64,000 bases of DNA from Lagopus muta. Its lineage: Eukaryota; Chordata; Aves; Galliformes; Phasianidae. Numbering within the stretch: the first letter of the stretch is position 1; every line of letters starts with the position of its first letter. The position numbers and the translations under genes were made by a program. Positions 1 through 9,146 of the stretch are shown piece by piece. The notes below the pieces were generated by a model, which worked only from the letters and a program-made list of their open reading frames with translations, did not search any database and was not told the origin of the DNA. The DNA lies in the NCBI RefSeq assembly GCF_023343835.1, contig NC_064442.1:17036501-17100500 (forward strand). Reading direction: 5' to 3'.

Positions 1-1089
1 AGGGTGGCTGCATTCCCATATAACAAAATAATGCTTAATTCAATTAAAAGACACTCTCATGGCTGAAAAGCTTAAATAAATTCATATATACATATTTGGC
101 AAGCTCAATACAATCAGGGAGACCTGGCAATGAAGTTTATACTTGTAGAGCTTCTGTAACCACCTGGCAGCAGAAGAGGTCTGAGACACAGCTACTGAAC
201 TCCAGGAAACACTAACTGGAAAAATAACACTGAAGTCACCTAAGCTGAAAAGAAGCTGCAACTGCAACAGAGAACACCAAAAGAAATTAAGAAAATGCTT
301 AAAAATTTATTTAGGAATCGAGAATAATCAAGACGTGACTGCAAAGGAATTGAAGCAGCAAAAGAAAGATGTGGTAAAGAAGTTTTCCCAGGTGCACCCC
401 ACACAGGTTGTTAATAAAACTCGAAGCAAAGCTGTCTGTAAATACAGACAAAGCTACTGAAAGTAAACTCAAGATAAACGACCTTGCTAAAAAAGGCAGC
501 CACCTCTCTGAGCCACCAGTGCCAACTGAAGGACAGATGCAAAGTACTCTCACAACCTTCAAACGCAACCCAGCACTTCTCCTGCAAGGTCATCATTTGT
601 TGCAGCGTTCCAGGCTATTAAATCCATTTATCTGAAGTCCCTCAAGCCAAAAACAAAACTAAAAACCCACATGTTCATCACAGTATAAGCACATACACAC
701 GTACATATGGGTATGAAATAAAATGCGCTGTTTTCAGAAATAGCAGGGAGTTGCGAGCTCTGAATGAGTGAAGAGAAACCAAAAGACTCAGCAGCAGTGA
801 AAACTGGGTCACCATCCCCTAAAATACTGTGAAATGGTGTTCTTAAATGGAGAGCCACAGCGCCCTTCACTGTCAATCTTCTTTGAGGGAGCATGGAGCG
901 AGGGTGATCAATTCACTTCAGTCTTTAAGCAGCCAAGACTAGCACTGCTTGCTTGCCCTTGTAAGCCTACCTGCACAGGCTGAATGACAATAGGGTACAG
1001 ATTTAGAAGGTGATGGCCTTAAAGTGCTGTGCGATGTCCTACGAGGAAGAGGAAAAAAGACTGAAGGGACAAATACTTGTTTACGTGGT

Positions 1090-1104
1090 AAAAAAAAAAA
1101 AAAA
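1090..1104. repeat. Poly(A) run
   Basis: An uninterrupted run of 15 A residues in ETFA intron 1. It is probably a simple repeat or the remnant of an old retrotransposed tail; no flanking element is recognisable. Confidence 0.8.
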
Positions 1105-1253
1105 TAACAATAAAGAATTTTAAGGGAATACATGATCTGCTATTTTATAGAGATAGGAATGTATGACCTCAAGACAATTCTGATCACCACAGTTTAATAT
1201 CATTACAAGCTGACATTTCAGTAGCCCATGCAATAAGCAGTTGAATCTATGGT

Positions 1254-1295
1254 AGTTCCAACACACATCTAGGCAGTTCCAACACACATCTGGGC
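1254..1295. repeat. 21-bp tandem duplication, two copies
   Basis: Two adjacent 21-bp units, each starting AGTTCCAACACACATCT, differ at one position (AGGC versus GGGC at the unit end). This is a simple local duplication in intron sequence with no evident function. Confidence 0.8.
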
Positions 1296-1550
1296 AAAAT
1301 ACTCCAAAAAACTACCCTGCTTTCTATTAGAAATGATTTCTTAATGCCTATCTTTGCTCTTCCCAACTCTGTCTTGTAATTTAAGCCCACTAATATAACT
1401 TTATTTGCACCTACCACTGAAATGGCTTACTCCCACATCTGCACCAATTATTCCTGTACTTGTAGACCTGTATCTCTCAGTCCTCTTTTCATAAAGATAT
1501 GCAGCTCTAACGTCTCCTTACTGCTTATACTTTACAGGCCTCAATGATTG

Positions 1551-1890
1551 TGTTCCAACCCCCTGCTGTGTGCAGGTCACCAACCAGCAGCCCAGGCTGC
1601 CCAGAGCCACATCCAGCCTGGCCTTGAATGCCTGCAGGGATGGGGCATCCACAGCCTCCTTGGGTACCTGTTCCAGTGCCTCACCACCCTCTGGGTGAAA
1701 AACTTCCTCCTCATATCCAACCTAAACCTCCCCTGTCTCAGTTTAAAACCATTCCCCTTGTCCTATCACTATCCACCTCACAAACAGCCGTTCCCCTCCT
1801 GTTCACACACTCCCTTCAAGCACTGGAAGGCCACACCGAGGTCTCCCCGAGCTTTCTCTTTCCCAAGCCGAACAAGCCCATTATCTATAT
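1551..1890 (-). mobile_element. CR1 LINE 3' fragment
   Basis: The plus strand reads as the reverse complement of the CR1 3' region: the typical order of phrases is present (caaccagcagcccaggctg, ggatggggcatccacagcc, then the 'tgaaaaacttcctcctcat' block and the 'aaccattccccttgtcctat' block). The copy therefore lies in minus orientation. It is strongly 5'-truncated, as most CR1 copies are, and lacks any intact reverse transcriptase. The 204-codon ORF over it is a by-product of the repeat. Confidence 0.88.
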
Positions 1891-2487
1891 ACAAAAGCAC
1901 TCCGGGCGCACACAGCCGACCAACCAGCCGACCTCACGCTTCTAGGCTCCACAGCCCCGCGCACCTCCGTGCTGGGCAGCACGGCCCCGGCGGGCAGCAG
2001 TGCCAGCAGCTGACTAACGGAGCCAACCACTCGCACAGCTGCTCCTCACAACGACCTTTGCTCCAGCAGGCGCGGGGCCGAACTCCATCACCGCGATTGC
2101 AACAGCTGTGCCTTCAGTGCCGCACGCCACGCAGCCGCCCGTGCTTTTCGCTCTCGTTTTAGCGCTCTTAGTGCTTCTTCGGAGCGGACCCCAAAGCGGC
2201 GGCACCGCGAGCCCCGTTAGGCTCGCTGCTCGCACATCCGCGGGGCCGTCCTTGAGCTCACCTCGCCGCTCCGTTCGGTAACGCGAGCAGCGTGACAGCG
2301 GAGCACGGCGCGGCACCGCGAAGGGCGGCACGGTGATTAACTGCGGCTGCAGCTCGCGGGGCTCGCAGCGCCACAGCCTCCCGCGGGCACAGCAGGCTCC
2401 GAGCGGCCACGAGGACCACCCCCCCTCACCGGGCTCCAACCTCAGCAGCCGGCCGTGCCGACCCCCGCCCCCGCTGCCCTCACTCAC

Positions 2488-2562
2488 CGCCCTCCTCACG
2501 CCGCGCGCCGCCGCCCGCAACATGGCTCCGCCGTCCCGCGCCACCGCCGCCGCCTGCAACAT
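2488..2562 (-). CDS. ETFA: ETFA coding exon 1 (mitochondrial targeting region), electron transfer flavoprotein alpha
   Basis: ETFA pairs with ETFB to form the FAD-containing electron transfer flavoprotein of the mitochondrial matrix, which passes electrons from acyl-CoA dehydrogenases to ETF-ubiquinone oxidoreductase. Read on the minus strand from ATG at 2523, this exon encodes 12 residues, MLRAAARGVRRA, then a phase-0 GTGAGT donor. This resembles the human ETFA start (MFRAAAPGQLRRA) in length, arginine/alanine content and apparent splice position. An in-frame ATG at 2562 would add 13 residues (MLQAAAVARDGGA); both ATGs share the context GGAGCCATGTTGC because the segment is duplicated. The inner start matches the family better, while scanning would meet the outer one first. 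Identification rests on a short segment plus the ETFA-ISL2-SCAPER gene order known in human. Confidence 0.8.
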
Positions 2563-2595
2563 GGCTCCGCCGTCCCGCTCCGCCGCCGCTCTCGC
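2518..2595. repeat. ETFA: 39-bp tandem duplication spanning the ETFA start codon
   Basis: The segment beginning GCAACATGGCTCCGCCGTCC at about 2517 recurs 39 bp later at about 2556, followed in both copies by a CCGCCGCC-type run. Because 39 is divisible by three, the duplication keeps the frame and creates a second start codon upstream of the ancestral-looking one. Confidence 0.8.
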
Positions 2596-2599
2596 GAGA
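2590..2599. promoter_or_regulatory. ETFA: TCTCGCGAGA palindromic core-promoter motif
   Basis: This exact 10-bp palindrome is a known element of CpG-island housekeeping promoters (linked to ZBTB33/Kaiso in the literature). It lies 28 bp upstream of the outer ETFA ATG and 67 bp upstream of the inner one, compatible with a site near the transcription start. Confidence 0.65.
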
Positions 2600-3039
2600 G
2601 CCGCCGCGCCGCACCGCTTCCTCATTGGTCGCGGCGCGAAGCCAATGGACAGCGGAGGAGAGCGCCACCCCCGGCGGCGGGACGGTTGAAGGCGGGGAGC
2701 TCCGTGCGGAGGAGCAAACAGCGGGCGGCTGAGCGCTCCGTGCTCGACCCCATTGCAAGCCAGTAAAACAACGTAAGAGGAGCCCTTTACAGATGAAGTT
2801 CATACAGTGTACAACCCCTCCTACTGCACCCCGCGTAGCCTAAAAGAACAGCGGCAAAATAAGGATGCAAAGAGCATCCTGAGCAGCACTGCCTGCCCTG
2901 CTTTTCTTTGTCGTTAATGCGTTTCATTCATTAAAGCCGTGGCACGCTGTGTTCAGCTCCAGAAATGAGCTTCCAGCTTACAGAAGGAGAGAGCATGTGT
3001 TGGGGGAGAGGAGAGCAGCCATCTGCACCTGAACCCTGC

Positions 3040-3248
3040 ATCACACACTGCAACATGCACTGCAACAGGCTGCCCAAGGAGGCTGTGGATGCCCCATCCC
3101 TGCAGGCATTCAAGGCCAGGCTGGATGTGACTCTGGGCAGCCTGGGCTGCTGGTTGGCGACCTGCACACAGCAGGGGGTTGGAACCAGATTAACATTGTG
3201 GGCCTTTTCAACCCAGGCCATTCCATGGTTCTGTGACTCTACGATCTC
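3040..3248 (+). mobile_element. CR1 LINE 3' fragment
   Basis: Sense-oriented CR1 3' end: 'aggctgcccaaggaggctg', 'gccccatccctgcaggcatt', then 'ccaggccattccatggttct' at the terminus. The terminal ATTCTATGAT-type repeat has decayed to ATTCCATGGTTCTGTGACTCTA. Severely 5'-truncated. Confidence 0.85.
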
Positions 3249-6019
3249 CACTGAGCTCCTGCTTGTTGGTTTGCTGCTATGAGGTTTGCTGGTGCTTCAC
3301 CCCAAAACAACCGCGAGCATCTCCATCCAAACTGACCTACTTGCTTCAGAGCCCAGAATGAGTTGATTCTTCTGCAGTGCAGTGGATTCTTTAGCAGCAT
3401 GTGGTGTCTTTGGATGGGCAGCGTGCTGCAGGCATCCCCAAGGTCAGGTTTCTGGGCGTAGTGTCACCAGCCTGGAGGCACATGAGGCTCCTTGTAGTAT
3501 TTTCTGTCTATAATTTTAATTTAAAACCCTCAACACTTCAGATGCATGTAATCTTTATTGAAACTGGCTTGATGCGGATTATTCCCTGAAGCACAAAGGA
3601 AGTCTTTATCACGTATGGCCACTGTTGGAGGTGCTTATAACTGTAATCAGCTGGGGATTATATCCATATTAGCTGAACGGTGGCAAAAAGCTCTTTTTTT
3701 TTTTCTTTGTTAATTTGGCCTCCCCACCTCCAGCACAACAACAATAAACATAGTAAAACTGCACCAGGTAGGTGCTGCCAGCACCAGAGTCATCATCCTG
3801 CCAGTGGGCACAGGATATGACTCTATTCTGAAAGAAAAATGAGCCATTAATTACTGGAAGCAGATCCATTTATAGTGCATTGTTATCCAGGATTATTTCA
3901 TTAGTATCTGCTGACCCAATTTCTGTATTTGAAAGGGAATTACATTTTTTCACACTCTTGGGGTGGGAGGCAAATCAATAATGCAGTTGTTCTAACTTAG
4001 AATAAAAGGGTTTCAAAGGTGTGCCTGCCCTGGGGCCTCTGACAGAAGGAACATGGAACAGTAGCCATCACAAACGCGTTGCCACGTCTCCATCAGAATC
4101 GGATTTTGGTTCCCTTAAAATACATAATTCCTAATTAAAACATATGGAATCCAGCTAATACAGCCTCACAGCTATGGGATTTAGTGAAGGGAAGGAATAT
4201 ATATATTTTTTATTACTGCTATGATGGTCCCCTCTGGCAGGGGTCCTCAGCTTACTCCTCCCACCACCGCCAGGCAGAGCTGACTCAGATAAATTAGAAG
4301 AGCTTCATTTGGGAGGCTTCTCCACCACACGAAAGGATTCTCCTCCTAATCTGTCAAAATCCAATAAGGTTAAAGCAACTGCAACCTGCTTAGGGCTCAG
4401 AGCGCAGGATCTGCAGCCCAGGGCCAGGCAGGTGCCTGTGGGGGGAGACACAAGATGACAACCTGAGTTGGGAGAGCTCTGCTGCTGAAATACTCTGTGC
4501 CTGAGTGCTGCAAAGCCCTTCCCCACAGAGGTGGGGCCAGTGGCAATAGGATGGCATGCACCTCCCCAAGGCCTGGCTCCTCACCCACCTGCCACAGACA
4601 CAAGCCTGACACTCTTGGGTTCTTTTGGTGTAAAACCCCAGCACGGTGTAGCTCAATACTCTGCCCAGATCACCTCACAGCCACCCACCCACATCTGCCA
4701 CCAGCACTCTGTCTGTCACAGGTCCCTCTGTGAGCCCTCAGGTGAGCACAGCCCCACCAGCCCCATCTCCAACACAGGGTGCAGAGAGGAGCACTCCCTC
4801 AGCAGCACCCCAACAGCCATCCATCCCTGCAAAGCCTGCAAAGCCACTGCTAACCAGTGTTTCCCCTCCTCTGCCATCTCTCATCAACCATTTCCAGGTG
4901 CAGACCAGGTAATAAGGGCGCAGTGATAAGCCTGCAAGCTGCCAGTGCTCCCCAAGTGCAAGTCACTGTCTGAGCAAGAAACAGTCATTCTGCCAAGGAC
5001 AGGCAAGGAAGGATGTATGCAGGCACCTTCAGCACATAGAGCAGGCTCCCTGAGCAGGCAGCTCCTGCTACACCATCCTGCAGGAAGGGAGGAAGGAAGG
5101 GGTCCCCTGCAGAGCACTCCTCTCCACCCTGCACAGTGCCCATTGTGGTACCCTGCATCCCTCCTCCAGTGCGCGCCTCACCTCCTTGCTAATGGGAGAT
5201 GTGTGTAAAATGCACCATTGGCTTGTATGGCATTATTTTTTAAGCAGGAGCTGCTTCCTCTGCCCTCTGTGCTGCTGGGGAGGGAGGAACCTGGATGGGG
5301 GCGCTGGCAGCAGCCCAGCACTCCTGCAGCAGCACGGGCACCTGGGGGAATGGCAGCATAGAAAAGGGAAAGTTGCTTTTCCTTTCTTTTTCTTCAATTC
5401 AGCCTCAATAAACCTGTTCTCAGAGCTTTGAGACCTGCTTGATTGCCGGCACCTCTGTGAGCTACCTGCTGCCCATCCCACCTGGTGCCGACTCTCCTCC
5501 CAGCCCCATTTCTCAACCCCTACATCACAGCCACCGCAGAAAATGGCACAAGATCCCAAAAATGTGAACTCAATTTGCACTTCAGTGAAAGTAGGGAGGC
5601 AGCAGGACGGCCTTGCAGGGATCCAGGCAGCCTCTCCCATGCTGGCAGGCTGCATCCAGACCAGACGCATCTCTGAGGTCGCCCAGAAATCAATGGGCTC
5701 AGTGTGAGGGGAGAGAGAATAATGCCAGGCCAAGTGCAGGGCCTGGTGCAGAGGGAGTCAGACGAGGTGGTGGGATGAGCCCACGAGCTTTCTGCATCCC
5801 TCTTACCCGGAGGGGACGGGGTGGCAAGGACTCCCTTTGCCATTCTACCACGGCTGATTCTTAATCAATAGCAGGGCTGGCAGCGGCTCTTGTGCAATAC
5901 CACTTTCTGCAGAGCTGGGCCCTCTTCCCCTGCAATGCTCCCAACCCCTGCTGGTCTCAGAAGAATTGAGCCCAAAGCTCCACATAGCAATTCAAATGCA
6001 TCACCAGACATTGGGCCAC

Positions 6020-6480
6020 CGGGTTAACCGCTGTTTAATTTCGTCACATTTGTTTGTGAGTTATGTACGTGCCTTTCTTTTGTCAACATCTCCTTTTAAA
6101 AAGGATATTGATTTTGTTTTCAAAGGCCCTCGAAAATAAAATGAATGGCTACATTCTAAGGAAGAGTCATTTTCTCAACAGCTGTAAATAATTTATTGTT
6201 CGCAACCCACCCAGATCAAAAGATACTTCATCAACTGATGTGGCAAAATCTGGTGCAAGCTGCATTTCTATTATCTCAGATCCAATTAACCATTTGGAGC
6301 AGACTAAAACATAACTAGATCAATCCAGAATCAGATTAATAACCAATCCATAATCACATTAATCACAATCTGTCCATAATTAGCCATCAGATAATCCCAT
6401 CGGACAGGAGGTGACATGCAGTATCCCATTATCTCATTAATTATCTATTTTCAGTATCAGACATTGTCCCCAAACCCAAG
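6020..6480. promoter_or_regulatory. Candidate noncoding regulatory block rich in homeodomain-type sites
   Basis: An AT-rich island between GC-rich flanks, about 2.6-3 kb upstream of ISL2. Within 65 bp it has GATTA at 6334-6338 and TAATC at 6351-6355, 6360-6364 and 6392-6396, plus TAATTA at 6378-6383. TAATC is the core preferred by Otx/Pitx-type (K50) homeodomains and TAATTA by LIM and paired types. A further ATTAATTATC lies near 6,436. That this is an ISL2 enhancer is inference from motif density and position; cross-species conservation cannot be judged here. Confidence 0.35.
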
Positions 6481-8836
6481 GAAATGTTTTTAAAGGAAGA
6501 AAGCACAGGGGATATTTTGGCACGTCCTCCCCACCAAAGACCCAAAGAGTTCAACGCTGAAGTTTTACCACCTCTGCTTCAGCATATCTCGCTGGAGCCA
6601 AAGCTGTGGCTGAGAGACATCGTGCTTTTACATAAAATAGCATTATCTGAGAGAGACGGAGAAAGAAAACATTTGTTTCAGGCGGACGAGTTTCCGAAAG
6701 AAAAGAAAACCCTTCTTCAAAGGTTTTAATGGTAACATGATAACAATAGCTCTGCAATGCTAAATCTTACTGCAGATGGTTCCTGTCCTTTTTTGTAATG
6801 CAAGTGAAATTGTGTTCCATCTGTTTTAATTTTATAATGGACTTAATCCACGGCTGGCTAGGAAAGAATCGCCATTCACTGCCTTTGCAATCTGCTGCAA
6901 ACAACAAAATTGTCACCGTTTCCCCTTTCTAGAGGCAACTCGTGCTCGTATGTGGCAGCACAACCCGGAGAGCTGCTACACGGAGAGCAGCTGCGATGCC
7001 AACCCCCCGCACCACAGCCGGCCCCGGCTGCCCCCAGAGCTGCAGAGGGGAACCGGGGGCAGCAGGGAGCGTCAGCCCCGAGGGAGGGCATCGGGCTTCC
7101 ACTCACGGCTCCCCAGCAATGCCAGCCAACCTGAAAGCTGTTTTCCAAGCAACCAGCCCCTGTTCGGGGCCGCGAGGTGCTGGTTTTGTGCCTCTTGGCG
7201 TTACCTGCAGTCACTGCACATCTCTGCAGGAGGTCCGGGGCTTTTGGTGTTTTGGTGTTTCCGCGGCAACTGAATTCTTGGGGTTTTCCAGCGCGCTGCC
7301 CCTACCTGCCCAAACCCCGCCTGTCTGACCACGTGTGCAGCCCCTCCTGGGCTCTGCACGGTGCGCCCTGGCACAGGTGAGCCTGGCAGGGCAGGGGCGC
7401 TGGGCTGGCCCTGCTGTAACCTCTCCTGCTCTCCAGACGGAGGGAGGTTTGGGTGAGCATAGGGAACCTTGCCTTCGAGTGGGAAAAGGAGCGATGCAAC
7501 ACGCAACCTGCCTGCCGAGCCGCCGTATCCTTACATGCGCCTCATCCTCCTGTAATCTGACATTTCATTTCTGCGTTTTGCCGGTAACACGCAGTTACTG
7601 ACTCACTCAGGCCCCCGACACCTGCCCCTCGGGGAATGCCGCACTGAAAAGCCGGCAGCCCGCCGTCAGAGCCCTCCGCACCACCCGGCTCTGCTCAGCA
7701 CTCCGGTGACGGGCAGCAATCAGCTGCGAACCCCACGGTGCCGCTGCCATGCAGCCGGGGGATGCGCGGGCACCGGCGGAACGCTCCGGGAGGCGGGCAG
7801 GGATGCCCAAATGCCCCGGCTGAAGGATGACCTCAAACACCGCAGCTCTTCCCCCCGCAGCTCCCGCACAAATGCACGACGCGGCCGCTTTCAGCATCTC
7901 AAAGCGGGGGATGCGGGTCAAACAGACGGCCCCGATTAGCCAAGTCCTCCTCTCCCGCTCCTCTGCGGTGTCACAGCCGAGGGCTGCCGGACCCACGGAG
8001 CCGGTGCTCAGGTTGGAGCACCCATCTGCCCGCTCCACAGCCCGACCTCTCCGAGCGCAGCCGCGGCCACCGCATCCTTCCGCACCCGCGCAGGTGGACC
8101 CGCGCCCGTCACACGTCCCGCAACGCACTGCGCGTTGGGGAGGCGACAGCACGGCTGGGCGGGCGGGCGCGAAGCCCCAGGGGCGGCAGCGATTCCGCCG
8201 TGCCGGCGTTCTCAAGGAGCCGCTCCTGCCGCCGTGCCGTAAAGTCTGCGGGAATTTAAAACCGAGTCAGAGGCCGCTGGAGTGCTCTGCTTATTGCTCC
8301 GCTAATGCACAGAGAGCCCGTGGAGACTGGGGGAGGGGGGATGAGTAGAACGGAGGAAAAAAAAAAAAGAAACGCGGGAGGTTTCTCTGCGGGAGCACGG
8401 CGGGATCAGGTGCACGGAGGCGCCGCAACGCGCGGCTGTTCCCGCTGATCCCGGCCGGCCGGGCGGCCGCTATCGGGAACGGCCGCCCCGACGGGGCCGA
8501 CGGCCGCGAACGTCGGGGCGGCCGCCGGTGTCCGGCTCCTGACAGCATCGCCCCGCAGCGAAACCTGGAGCGGCGGCAACGAAAACGGGGACGGGAGGCG
8601 GGGCGGCGAAGGGGAGCGCAAAGAGGAGAAAATGCACGGCGACGGCAAGGTCGGGGAACAGTGCGGGAAGGAGGGAAACACGGGGCACGCGGGGAAAGCG
8701 ACGCCACCGCCCGTCCCCCGGGGCCGCCGCCGCGCCCTCCGCGCTCCGTGTCGGGCTCGCGATGCCGGTGCCCGGCGGAGCTCCGGGGAGATCCGCGCCG
8801 CTCCGCGCCCCGCCGCGCGCCCATTGTTCGGCGCGG

Positions 8837-8958
8837 CCAATCCGCGCCCGCCCTCCCCGCGGCCGCCAATCGCCTCCGGGGGCCGCGCGGTGAGGTCAGC
8901 GCCGCCCCCACGCCCCCCCCCCTCCCACCTCCCCCGCGCCCGGTGCGCGCTGACATCA
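8837..8958 (+). promoter_or_regulatory. ISL2: ISL2 proximal promoter elements (CCAAT boxes and CRE-like sites)
   Basis: Two CCAAT boxes (8837-8841 and 8866-8870) are followed by two near-CRE octamers, TGAGGTCA (8891-8898) and TGACATCA (8951-8958), each one base from TGACGTCA. They lie 130-250 bp upstream of the ISL2 start codon. No TATA box is visible. The transcription start is not determinable from sequence, but about 8,990-9,040 would fit these elements. Confidence 0.5.
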
Positions 8959-8972
8959 CGGCGCTGCCCGGC

Positions 8973-8994
8973 GGGGCGGGCCCGGGGGGGCGGG
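8973..8994 (+). promoter_or_regulatory. ISL2: Possible G-quadruplex-forming run
   Basis: Four G-runs of at least three (8973-8976, 8978-8980, 8984-8990, 8992-8994) are separated by loops of 1-3 bases, which satisfies the usual G4 pattern. The site is about 95 bp upstream of the ISL2 ATG. Function is inferred only. Confidence 0.4.
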
Positions 8995-9088
8995 CGCGGC
9001 CCCCGCCCCGCGCGGCGCGGGTAGTGGTGGAGCGGCGGCGCCGCGTCCCGCATCGCGCATCGCCGCCGGTGCGCACGGGGCCGCCCGC

Positions 9089-9146
9089 ATGGTGGACATC
9101 CTCCTGCCGCGGCCGCTCCCGAGCGCCATGGGGGAGCCCGCCAAGA
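9089..9146 (+). CDS. ISL2: ISL2 exon 1, coding part
   Basis: Encodes residues 1-19 ([19 protein letters not shown]) plus the first base of codon 20, ending at an A|GTAAGT donor in phase 1. A second in-frame ATG (residue 14) also exists in the human protein, so the first, MVDI, is taken as the start. Confidence 0.92.

Larger units (their letters stand above)
1..2487 (-). other. ETFA: ETFA intron 1 (partial; continues beyond the left edge)
   Basis: This stretch lies downstream, on the minus strand, of the ETFA exon 1 splice donor (GTGAGT, reading 2487 down to 2482). I looked for ETFA exon 2, which in human encodes the segment around the 'LVIAEH' motif, and did not find it, so the next exon must be left of the window. 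The intron holds a CR1 copy, a poly(A) run, a short tandem duplication and, at its right end, CpG-island sequence. No other gene is visible. That this is ETFA intron is inferred from exon 1 only. Confidence 0.7.
2000..2765. promoter_or_regulatory. ETFA: CpG island and ETFA promoter
   Basis: A dense run of CpG dinucleotides surrounds ETFA exon 1. Upstream of the start on the minus strand are a TCTCGCGAGA palindrome (2590-2599) and two CCAAT boxes in opposite orientation (2624-2628 read on minus, 2642-2646 read on plus). No TATA box is evident. This is the usual architecture of a TATA-less housekeeping promoter, which suits ETFA. The opposed CCAAT boxes and a plus-strand splice-donor-like AACAAC|GTAAGAGG at about 2,772 leave room for divergent transcription, but no plus-strand gene is identified. 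Confidence 0.75.
2766..8820. other. ETFA/ISL2 divergent intergenic region
   Basis: The first coding exons of ETFA (minus) and ISL2 (plus) are about 6.5 kb apart, head to head. I see no gene in this interval; the ORFs are short and of no recognisable family. It contains a CR1 fragment at 3.04-3.25 kb, ordinary mixed sequence at 3.3-5.9 kb, an AT-rich motif-dense block at about 6.0-6.5 kb, and rising CpG density from about 6.9 kb leading into the ISL2 island. Confidence 0.6.

Noticed and set aside
1548-2162. 204-codon plus-strand ORF
   Set aside because: Its first half is antisense CR1 repeat and the rest is CpG-island sequence.
7607-8215. 202-codon minus-strand ORF in the upstream CpG island
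   Set aside because: No recognisable family, low-complexity Arg/Ala/Gly content, and no plausible splice or promoter context.
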